Assembly: GCA_010909165.1 (NCBI GenBank)
Contig: VJWM01000313.1
Coordinates: 19,343 to 83,342 of the forward strand
DNA from: Anthoceros angustus
Taxonomy: Eukaryota > Streptophyta > Anthocerotopsida > Anthocerotales > Anthocerotaceae
Length of the DNA stretch: 64,000 nt
Reading direction: 5' to 3'
The position numbers were made by a program, and so were the translations under genes. Below the pieces are notes generated by a model. The model made no database searches. It was given only the letters and a program-made list of their open reading frames with translations, and was not told the origin of the DNA. This document shows positions 56,311 to 64,000 of the stretch, in pieces (position 1 is the first letter of the stretch; each line of letters opens with the position of its first letter).

Positions 56311-56800
56311 TGCCCGACGGGTGCTAAGCGAGCTAAAGCATAAAAAAAGCCAAAATTTCAAGGTGTTTAAATTGATATACCGGTGTATAGTATTATGGTG
56401 TTATTTCACGGACCATCCGAGACGTTCCCTTGAGCGAGAGCAAAGAAAGCAAGGGGTGTGGAGGGAGGGAGTGGAGGGGAGCTGAGGGAGGCTAGGGAGA
56501 AGTGAAGGAGGATGGAGCTCTTGCTACCCTTGTAGGAGTGAGTTAGGCGGGGCGCCGCCCGAACGGATGCGCCTCAAGCTTTCCCTCACCGGCATATCGA
56601 GATTTTTTGACGAACCACAAACCAGTCCACATCCACAACTCTACAACTCATGAACTTCATGAACTAGGGATCAATCCATACACACAGCCCTATGGCAACT
56701 ATAATCTTTATGAAGTAGAGATAAGTCCACACCCACATTCCTCGACAACCGTATGTACCTCACGAACCAAAGACCGGTCCATACCCACCCTCTGGACACT
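56311..56800. other. unassigned stretch before the pogo-like element
   Basis: No coding signal. Contains a purine-rich part (56,455-56,515) and a phrase repeated in variant form around 56,610-56,780 (ACAACTCTACAACTCATG-like, address-list-like short repeats). Confidence 0.4.
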
Positions 56801-56802
56801 TA

Positions 56803-57335
56803 AAGGGAGGGATTTTATACAAACATATAAAATCTCGAGGCGATATTATTGATTTACTTAATAAAAATAAGGTATCTCTTTTATGTATCACCAATAAAAT
56901 AGCACCAGCGAAGTTAGGGTCTCGTCAGCGGGATGAAGTGCTTGGCTTTGGATGAGCCGATGGCGCTTGGATGGGAGAGAGCTAGCAACGGTTTTGTGTG
57001 GAGTCTTGATGTCGTAGCGGAGGGCATGATGGCTAAGATTCCAGCTTGTACTCTTGTAAATAACGAGATATGGTGTGAGGTGGCTGTAAGTCAAGGACGG
57101 TGGGCTGCTTGGAGTTTGGAGCCTAGTATGTATTGAGAGGAAGATACCATTGTGAGGTTCCACTTCCCTTGCGCTTAGGAGTGAGTCGGCAGAGCCAAGG
57201 CCACGTCTTCCACTGTTGCCTTGATCATGCTATTGTCTCGAGCAAGTGCCTCTCGAAGGAGCATCGGTGTCAAATTGCAAGAAGGGTCCATGAGAGGTGG
57301 GACGTCCTTTAGCTCGGGCCTTCCTCATGTAGGCG
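56803..57335 (+). repeat. left long TIR
   Basis: The reverse complement of 59,655-60,197, including landmarks ATGAAGTGCTTGGCTTTG, GGTTTTGTGTGGAGTCTTGA and GGTCCATGAGAGGTGGGA. Similarity fades at GGCCTTCCTCATGTAG. Confidence 0.85.
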
Positions 57336-57648
57336 CTCCCTCCCTCTCACCAAAGAATCCTCTCCCGAATTTAGACTATCTCCAAGCAAGTGCCGCTCAT
57401 CGCCATGTCGGCACATTGGCTCCTCACCAATATGCATGTAGTTAGGCCTACCACATCCGGGCATGGTACTTTGAGTCCTTAGGAAAAGTTTTGTAGGAGA
57501 AGAAAGGGCAACATGTAACAAGAACAACTCTACCACGCGATGCTTGACGTGGAGGAGTTTGTGACAAAGTGACAAGTACATTTTGTTGTGTGCAAGCTGC
57601 AGTAGCATGAGCATGGATTTTGTGCGTTTTAGAGCGAGAGGCAGTCCA

Positions 57649-58530
57649 CACCCACCCTCTGACGGCAAGGAGGGATTTTATAGAAATATATAAAATCTGA
57701 TTCGATGTTATTGATTTATTAAATAAAATAATAAGGTATATCTATTGTGTACTACCAAAGTGACGAGCACCGCATAGGGTTTCGTCTGTGGGATGAAGCG
57801 CTTCGCTTTGGAGCTTGGGGTGGAAGTTTGACAAGCAGGGCTTGGCGCTTGGATGGGAGAGCTAGAAATGGTTTTGTGTGGAGTCTTGTTGCCATAGCCA
57901 ACGGCATGGATGGCTAGCATTCCGGCTTCTACTCCGTTGTAAATAAAGAGTAGCATCTCATCCGAGGTGGCTGCGAGTTGTCAAGGACGGCTGCTTGGAG
58001 CCTAGCAGTGTTGAGAGGAAGAGATCGTGCTCGGGCTCTGAGTGGATTGACAAGACCAAAGGGCATGTTGAGAAAAATAAAGCATTGTGAGGTTCCACTT
58101 CCCTTGAGCTCGGGAGTGAAATGGCAAGACCCAAGGCGATGTCTTGAGCACATAGTTAGCTAGGCCTACCATAGCCGGGCTTGTTGCAAGCCTGCTTTAA
58201 GTCTTAAGTGTTAGAATATCAAGATATACCTAGAATTAGGGTATTCTTATATTCTACTATAAAGAGATTATACATGACACCCTGGACACTAGCAAAGCTA
58301 CCTATAAGCTATCTAGCTGCGTATGTCATAAGCACAATAGAGTCTATCTTGTATAGTCCGGTGGTGAGACTATTCATCTAATCTAGGAGGCCATTGGCCT
58401 TACGCCGAGAGCCTTCTATCCACTAGAGTAGCAAATGCTTGAATCTCTTACATTGAGGAAGAGTTCTATAGGAGAAGAATGGGCATACAACAAGTAAGTA
58501 ACAAGAAGTTTTTACACTCGTATCATATCG
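57649..58530 (+). repeat. tandem duplicate of the transposon's left part
   Basis: Repeats 56,783-57,640 at a period of about 866 bp, including about 18 bp outside the TIR (CACCCACCCTCT). It is interrupted by the solo LTR at 58,209-58,452. Landmarks: GGAGGGATTTTAT, GGGATGAAGCGCTTCG, GTTAGCTAGGCCTACCA, and TAGGAGAAGAATGGGC at the end. Confidence 0.8.
58209..58452 (+). mobile_element. copia-type solo LTR
   Basis: A 244-bp block starting TGTTAGAATATCAAG and ending CTCTTACA. It is flanked by TTAAG (58,204-58,208) and TTGAG (58,453-58,457), a 5-bp target duplication with one mismatch. The other tandem copy (57,470-57,490) reads through the site (CCTTAGGAAAAG), confirming insertion. No internal region, so solo LTR by recombination. 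Confidence 0.8.
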
Positions 58531-58914
58531 GAAAAATCAAATGTCAATATAATACGACTAACGTCTTCTTCATATAATTTTTCACATAATATCGAGATAA
58601 ATACAAAATAAGAGGGTAGATATCGATAAAAGAGTCACTTTGGATCTATATATGTATGCATTGCTGGGCAGCAAATATATTTGGGAATCATTACTTCACA
58701 CCAAGAGTGAGTACTTCCATATATGATTTATTTAGATTAGATTTTGTGTATTTTTTCAATTTTTTCTTTTTTGTTTCATGTATACTGTACAGTTTGGGTA
58801 CATGTGAGTACTTCCATATGTATTTGAATTCATTCATATTAGTTTTTCTATGATATTCTTCTTTTCTTTCTTCTTTATGGAATCGAGTACTTACAAATAA
58901 AATCTTTTGAATAG

Positions 58915-59325
58915 ACTTGCAAGCATGAGAGCTACCAAGAGAAGAGTGACATTGCAAATGCAACAAAAAAAAGACATTTTAGCCACGGAGAGGCTAACAA
59001 GCTAATCACTCACAAGGCGCTAAGTGAATGGGCCACTAGCCATTTTCGAGTGAAGGTCTCGGTGGCAACCATCAAGCGAGTCATCAAGAAAGAGCGTATT
59101 ATCCAGTGTCAAACAACACGACTTAGAACGACGCTTGCGACCTTGCGCATCTCCACGTTGAAACAGTTGTATGATTGGTTTGTGGCGGAGAAGGGAGGAG
59201 CGCAAAGATGCTGAAATATGTAAAGCAGAAAATTTTCTATGAGCAATTACAGAAGTGCGGAACGACGGGCTCTCATATTTTCAAATGGGTGGGCCTTAGG
59301 ATTCAAGCGTAGACATGGTATAGCA
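58915..59325 (+). pseudogene. CENP-B/pogo-type DNA-binding domain, truncated transposase
   Basis: The frame ending with TGA at 59,212-59,214 reads HFSHGEANKLITHKALSEWA then TSHFRVKVSVATIKRVIKKE, a psq/CENP-B N-terminal helix-turn-helix. It continues with RLRTTLATLRISTLKQLYDW, the start of the second (Tc5/CENP-B-type) helix-turn-helix. In another frame 59,278-59,325 reads SNGWALGFKRRHGIA, the signature end of that second module (SxGWxxxFKxRHGI). The DDE catalytic domain is absent: the next 300 bp are non-coding and then the right TIR begins. The protein would have bound the TIRs in the nucleus. Broken by at least two frame changes. Confidence 0.8.
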
Positions 59326-59654
59326 TGACATGTAAAGCGAAAACCTCGGGCTTAACCATGATTAAGTTCAAAGAGCTCAAATTGAGACTTCTTAGATACG
59401 TATAGAAGACTATCTCTTTTTGTTCTCATGAGATTCTTTAAGACTATTTTGGGCAGTTTTGTTCCCATCATAATTTTGCATATGGTATAATTTTTTTATT
59501 TAAAATTGGAAAAAAACAAAGCAACCCTACTATCTTTGTACCTATTTCGATGCCGACTCTAGACAATTCAAATGATCCTTTGTCTTCTTTTTTGGGCGAG
59601 CTCCGATTAGCATGCACCAAGCTAAGGCTGCCGATCAAAAACTACCTCCGTCGG

Positions 59655-60197
59655 TGCTACATGAGGAAGGCCACAGGCTAAGGATGTCCCACCTCTCATG
59701 GACCCTTCTTGCAATTTGACAACGATGCTCCTTCTTTGAGAGGCACTTGCGAGACAATAGCATGATCAAGGCAACATGTGGGCGGCCGTGGCCTTGGCTC
59801 TTGCCGACTCACTCCTAAGCGCAAGGAAGTGGAACCTCACAATGGTATCTTCCTCTCAATACATACTAGGCTCCAAACTCCAAGCACTTTGTCTTGGACG
59901 ACTTAGCCACCTCACACCGAGATCTGCTCGTTACTTACAGAAGTACAATGGAATCTTAGCCATCATGCCCTCCGGCTCACGACATCAAGACTCCACACAA
60001 AACCGTTGCTAGCTCTCTCCCATCCAAGCCTCTTATCATCAAAGCCAAGCACTTCATCCATGGACGAGACCCTAACCCAGTTTTTGGGCGGTGCTTGTTA
60101 CTTATTGGTGATACATAAAAGAGATACCTTATTTTTTATTAAGTAAATCAATAATATCGTCTGAGATTTTATATGTTTGTATAAAATCCCCTCCCTT
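59655..60197 (-). repeat. right long TIR
   Basis: Inverted partner of 56,803-57,335, with mostly single-base and short indel differences. Confidence 0.85.
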
Positions 60198-60437
60198 TAA
60201 TATGGAAAACCTGGTTAGTACCTTAAGTATCCTAGCCTAGGTTAAGAAGTTAGTTCTACATTTTAGTTATGACGGTTTCAATAACCGCTTTACTTGATGT
60301 ATATAGCCTTGTGCTATTTCCTCTTCAATTTACTCTCTTTCGTGATTCCTTGCTTGTGCGTCTACTTCTTCCACATGCTCTATTCTCACACCCGCGTTGC
60401 ATGATCCCGTGGCAGCATATCTTCATGCATATCTTTA

Positions 60438-60450
60438 TGGTATCAGAGCC
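60438..60450 (+). other. copia 4 primer-binding site
   Basis: TGGTATCAGAGCC, exact copia initiator-tRNA(Met) site. Confidence 0.9.
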
Positions 60451-60517
60451 GTCTTCAGCGAGTGTGAGGAGAGCGGATCAACCTGGCGCCTGACCTTCAA
60501 GATGCCTGGCGCAGTGA

Positions 60518-60976
60518 TTGGCACGGCATTGGACCAACCAGCAGACGGAGGACTCATCTCCCTTGCTGCATCACGATTGCAGGTCACGAAGCGCTCCACA
60601 ACCGGCCAGGCAAATTCCAGCCCTGGTACATAGGGATGCAAACCCCGTCAGGAGGAATCGTTTTCGTTCAACCACTCCCCCTGCACCACGCTGCCGCGAT
60701 CTGTATCCGCACGAGATCAACACTGCCCTGCAGTCAGTGACCAAGGACGTCTTCAACCTGCGCAAGGAGTCGCCCATCCGTCGCAAGGGAGCCACTGAGC
60801 TCGTCATCTTTCGGCAACTCAGCAATCTCAGGAGGCGTGTGAAATCGAGAGACCTCCTTATTCAGAGACTTTGCGAGGGCATCCGATCCCTCTACTCATT
60901 ATGTGAGAATTACCTTAACTCTGAGCTTCCCTCTTCTAGCACCTCTGATGATCGGATGCCCTGTGCTATGCTGTAG
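60518..60976 (+). CDS. leader ORF of copia 4
   Basis: 152-residue open frame between primer-binding site and gag. The first half is Arg/Pro-rich. The second half contains INTALQSVTKDVFNLRKESP and FRQLSNLRRRVKSRDLLIQR, predicted helical and charged, then LYSLCENYLNSELPSSSTSD. A further in-line ORF follows at 60,992-61,186. It occupies the position of the copia 3 leader ORF (49,876-50,424). No known domain. Coding is plausible but unproven. Confidence 0.45.
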   Translation: MARHWTNQQTEDSSPLLHHDCRSRSAPQPARQIPALVHRDANPVRRNRFRSTTPPAPRCRDLYPHEINTALQSVTKDVFNLRKESPIRRKGATELVIFRQLSNLRRRVKSRDLLIQRLCEGIRSLYSLCENYLNSELPSSSTSDDRMPCAML

Positions 60977-61189
60977 CCAGTTCACCTCCTTATGCAAGCT
61001 CAAAACCAGGGAGTAGATGACGAGTCCCTTGACATTTCTTTCCTGTTCGCTGATGCTTTTACATATCCTGCTTGGGATTTTTCTCCCTTCAACCTTCTAG
61101 AGAGAGCTAGGCAGTTAAATTTCCAAACCGCCTTTCAGTCCATCCTCAATCCACCCGCAGTGCCCAACAACTGCGTGCAACTCTAGTGC

Positions 61190-61900
61190 CTTTGAAGATA
61201 GAGTTTCAGACAAAGATAGATTTAATGGCACAGACTATCAGATCTGGGCCATGAGGCTTACTCAGATATTTGAGGAGAATGAGCTGTTCAACATCGTTGA
61301 TGGAGCGAAGCCAAGATGTGATGCACCACGAGCGGCCGACGAGATCCTAGCCTGGGAGCGAAAGGATAGACGTGCCCGTTCAATACTCATTGCTGCCTTA
61401 GACAGAACCATGATGCCCCACACCATTGGAGCCAAGTCTGCTAATGACGTGTGGAAAGTTTTTGAGTCAATCTATCATTAAAATTTATCCCTTGTTCCAT
61501 GTCTAACGACTTCTTCAATTTGAGGATGAAGGAGAGCAGGCTGAGGCTTACATCAATGCGGGACTCAAAGCGCTTGTTGTGGCGCAGTACTCACGGATCT
61601 TAGCGGCCTCCTTCTGCCTCTTGATACTGGTGGTTCTCACGGACGAGAATGTGACCATTGCGCTCAAGGCAAGCTGTGACACTCAATTCACTCTTGAGGA
61701 AGTTGGAGCACTTCTTTGAAAACGTGGCATTTCACAAACCAGGCTTCAAGTTCATCACAGTGGAGCAAGGTCTATTCAAGATTTTTCCTCGGAGAGTGGC
61801 GGCACGAGGTAGGGGACGTGGCTTCCACTCAATCACGCGTCCTAATAACAACAACGTGAAGAAGACCTTTGTTTGCAATTTGTAATTCGCCATTATACGA
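61190..61900 (+). pseudogene. copia 4 gag
   Basis: It opens with SDKDRFNGTDYQIWAMRLTQ (61,205-61,265) and continues EENELFNIVDGAKPRCDAPR, LIAALDRTMMPHTIGAKSAN and DVWKVFESIYH. These are the copia gag motifs up to a stop near 61,480. Later motifs are in other frames (FEDEGEQAEAYINAG-like at 61,520; LRKLEHFFENVA at 61,690). The zinc knuckle is not readable; a single CN(L) remains near 61,880. Confidence 0.75.
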
Positions 61901-62329
61901 ACAAGAAGAAACAAGAAAAAAATCAAGGCACCTCAAGCAACCTCACTATGAGCAAGTAAATACCATCCTAGCGATGCCACCACTATCAGACCAGTCTACC
62001 TCCACAGTTCTTAGATTACATGCTACGGTCACATTTGTTTCAACAAGTATTTTCCATTTCATTCCATGATGATGCTAGCGGTTTGTTCTTATGATGATAG
62101 TGGCTCTCATCAAGGATGAATAGTGCTAAAACTTCTCATCTCATTTTGGTGATGCTTATGTACCTTCAATGAAATCTCATGTCCGTATAAATGGCGACCT
62201 GATCTGTTTTGACGAGAAGGGTGTACCATCACCAAGTGGTAATCTCTAGCGGAAATTTCCATGACCTCTACTTGCTTGATGTCTCCACATGCAACCTTGG
62301 CCCTTATGTCCACATTGCAGAACACCATA

Positions 62330-63153
62330 CTCTTTTGGCATTGTCGTTTAGGTCATGTCAATTTGGTCTTGGAATATAAATACCTCTGGAGAGCCTCTTG
62401 ATTTTTCCTTTGATTCGATGCTTCATGAAGCATGCCAACTTAGCAAAGCCCATAGTGCCATACAAGGATGAGAACCTTAGCGGTACGGCTGCTCACACCA
62501 TAGTGACATTTGTGGTCCCATGTCCACTAGCTCTTTTGGTGGAGGCAACTACTTCATCACCTTCATCGATGAGTGGAGGTCTTGCATGACATACATCCTT
62601 CGTCAAGAGTGAGGCTTTGTTCAAATCATATGTCAAATTTGCTCGTGAGGACTTCTTGCAAGGTACTGGTTGCGAACCGACAATGGGGGTGAGTACACAA
62701 GCAATGCATTCAACTCCTTTTGAACAAGAAGGGATTACGCATCAACTCACTCCCTACACACCTCGTGAGAATGCTTTCTCACGAGAGGAAAAAACCTTGC
62801 AAGAGGCTACTTTGGCATCCCTTACCTTTCTGGGTGACCCGTGGTTATTGGGCGCTTTGATGGCAATAACTATGTCCAGAACTGCCTTCCCACCAAGGAG
62901 CTTGGGAAGATCACTCCTTTTGAGCGTTGAATTTGGTAAGAAACCAAGGGTTCAACACCTCCAATTTTTGGTTCCCCATTATGCCTTGGTGCCTCCTTCT
63001 CAACGCTCAAAGTTGGATCCGAGCCTCACGACATGTCTTTGTTGGATATTCGATGAGGTGAAGGGATATAAGCTTGCACATACATGTGCGTGCGTCTGCA
63101 TAACTTTCCTATCTATGGCTTTGCCAAAGTGCGCCTGCGGTCACCAAATTTGA
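62330..63153 (+). pseudogene. copia 4 integrase
   Basis: LFWHCRLGHVNLVLEYKYLW (62,332-62,395) is the HHCC start. FGGGNYFITFIDEWRSCMTY-like sequence (62,535-62,600) and LRTDNGGEYTSNAFNSF (62,668-62,720, second catalytic Asp) follow. The catalytic Glu segment is altered (NAFSREEKTLQEATL). The C-terminal region reads GKKPRVQHLQFLVPHYALVP and later GYSMRVKGYKLA-like sequence (62,935-63,080). Broken in several frames. Confidence 0.75.
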
Positions 63154-63593
63154 ACACCATTTGATTGTCTATTTAGCTATGTCCACACGGTGTAGTATTC
63201 AAAAGACCCAATGGGATGGGAACTTCACACCAATCTATGGACCAATCATGGATCGATGTGACCTTGTTGTCATTATGCTCACCCCCATTTGCTCCAAATT
63301 ATCACGGTGAATGGAGGGCTGATTCGTGCTTGCTTCATGGGCCCCGCCAAGAGGCTACTGAGTCCCCATATGTGGGCATTAATTACTTTGTCCCGCTTCA
63401 GATCTACCATTTGAATCCATTTCGGCACGCGCCTTCTTCCTCCGGAAATCTTACCAAGTCCTCCACCGCTGTTGATATTGCAAGCCCTCGTTTTCTTCAC
63501 ATTGCAGCGCATCGCACATCCTCCATATCCATGGCATGTGTTAAGCGCCGCTTGGTCGCGAACCTAGCAATCGGAGGGAGGTGGAATTGTTAG

Positions 63594-64000
63594 CCCCGAG
63601 CTTGGTACCTCTTGGCTATAATTGTACAATCGGAGGTGGGCCGCCAAATACTTGCATCGTATGGAAAGGGCACAGCTAAAGCGGTATTGGTTGAAGATGC
63701 GATCCGTGGATGGCCGACGAAGGCAACGCCACCGCTGGAGTCGGAATGGTACCGCTTACTTGGCCGCAAGCAACCCAATTTGCAATCGATGCGTGAGGAC
63801 AAAGGCGGCGACGGGCGGCCGGGCTGCCCGAGTCCGGCCGATGCGGACGCGGTGATTCCTGTGGTGGATTGAGAAGATGAAGGAAGACTTGGCTTATCAA
63901 GGAAGACTAAGAGCGCACTGGTAGGAAGGCTAGAGGCCTGGAGGTTGTGCATGGGATTGGTGGCATACCCTTTTCTATCGCATTGAAAGTACATTCTCAT
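63594..64000. other. unassigned right edge
   Basis: Both strands have open frames here (63,612-63,872 plus; 63,590-64,000 minus), overlapping and GC-driven. Neither has a recognisable domain. It may be element 4's 3' LTR or host flank. Confidence 0.3.

Larger units (their letters stand above)
56803..60197 (+). mobile_element. pogo-like Tc1/mariner transposon with long TIRs
   Basis: Inverted ends AAGGGAGGGATTTTATACAA (56,803) and the reverse complement at 60,178-60,197 continue as inverted repeats for about 530 bp (to about 57,335 and 59,655). TA flanks both ends (56,801-56,802; 60,198-60,199); the wider TTAA on both sides also exists. The interior encodes a CENP-B/pogo-type DNA-binding domain (58,915-59,325) but no DDE domain, so it is non-autonomous as it stands. 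A segment of its left part is duplicated in tandem (57,649-58,530) and carries a copia solo LTR. Flanking TA and the protein agree with the pogo branch of Tc1/mariner. Confidence 0.85.
60212..63593 (+). mobile_element. Ty1/copia element 4, lacking RT
   Basis: A probable LTR (about 60,212-60,436; start uncertain) is followed by the exact primer-binding site TGGTATCAGAGCC (60,438-60,450). Leader ORFs, gag, a degraded protease and integrase follow to about 63,150. A purine-rich GGAGGGAGGTGGAA (63,574-63,587) resembles a polypurine tract, but the following TGTTAGCC does not match the 5' LTR. No RT or RNase H motif was found, so about 2 kb is deleted. The family differs from copia 1-3 in gag and integrase sequence. 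Confidence 0.75.

Noticed and set aside
56801-60199. piggyBac assignment from TTAA flanks
   Set aside because: The encoded protein has CENP-B/pogo DNA-binding motifs and TA within TTAA fits Tc1/mariner; piggyBac-type termini are not seen.
60212-63600. Full-length copia 4 with 3' LTR at 63,588
   Set aside because: TGTTAGCC after a purine-rich tract looks right, but the following sequence does not match the 5' LTR and RT/RNase H are missing.
1-64000. CRISPR array, rRNA, tRNA, prophage or operon features
   Set aside because: No short regularly spaced repeats, no RNA-gene signature and no bacterial gene organisation; the tRNA-related strings are retrotransposon primer-binding sites.

Overview
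The window looks like repeat-dense nuclear DNA of a land plant. It carries Ty1/copia elements with the plant-type initiator-tRNA(Met) primer-binding site TGGTATCAGAGCC, a very long Ty3/gypsy element, and DNA transposons inserted into one another. I see no bacterial or viral gene organisation, no rRNA or tRNA gene, no CRISPR array and no convincing intact host gene. The putative transposase in the first large DNA transposon has the C-C-C / LDN / VGHTH-x-ID layout that I associate with DUF7869-type proteins of non-seed plants and algae. That weakly suggests a bryophyte, lycophyte or fern rather than a flowering plant (inference).

Layout. 1-15,350 is a minus-strand gypsy pol region (copy A) cut into three pieces by two later insertions. 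The first is an 8.9-kb TIR transposon (1,815-10,746, putative GTT target duplication). The second is a 3.6-kb GC-rich TGTGGAA...TTCCACA element (11,261-14,835). 15,351-19,232 is AT-rich non-coding DNA with a 76-bp tandem repeat and a 1.07-kb non-autonomous TIR element. 19,233-41,137 is one complete but decayed minus-strand gypsy element (copy B). Its terminal repeats are about 5 kb and contain an ORF of their own, and its 3' LTR holds a nested copia element (21,937-26,866).

41,140-54,235 is a copia graveyard. It contains two minus-strand copia fragments and two plus-strand copia elements, one with a 1.6-kb tandem duplication that may carry a captured non-retroviral ORF. At 54,235 a copia RT breaks directly into a plus-strand gypsy fragment (54,236-56,132) holding the best-preserved RNase H ORF. 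56,803-60,197 is a pogo-like (Tc1/mariner) element with TIRs of about 530 bp, TA target duplication and a broken CENP-B-like DNA-binding domain. It contains a partial tandem duplication and a copia solo LTR. 60,212-63,593 is a further copia element lacking recognisable RT, and the last 400 bp are unassigned.

A striking signal runs across these features. Where two copies can be compared, CAG/CTG in one copy is very often CG, CGA or CGG in the other. Even the conserved primer-binding site reads TATCGAGCC in two elements and TATCAGAGCC in two others. CAG/CTG is the symmetric plant CHG methylation context, so many frameshifts called here as decay may be base-calling errors at methylated cytosines in a long-read assembly. 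Pseudogene calls should be read with that in mind.
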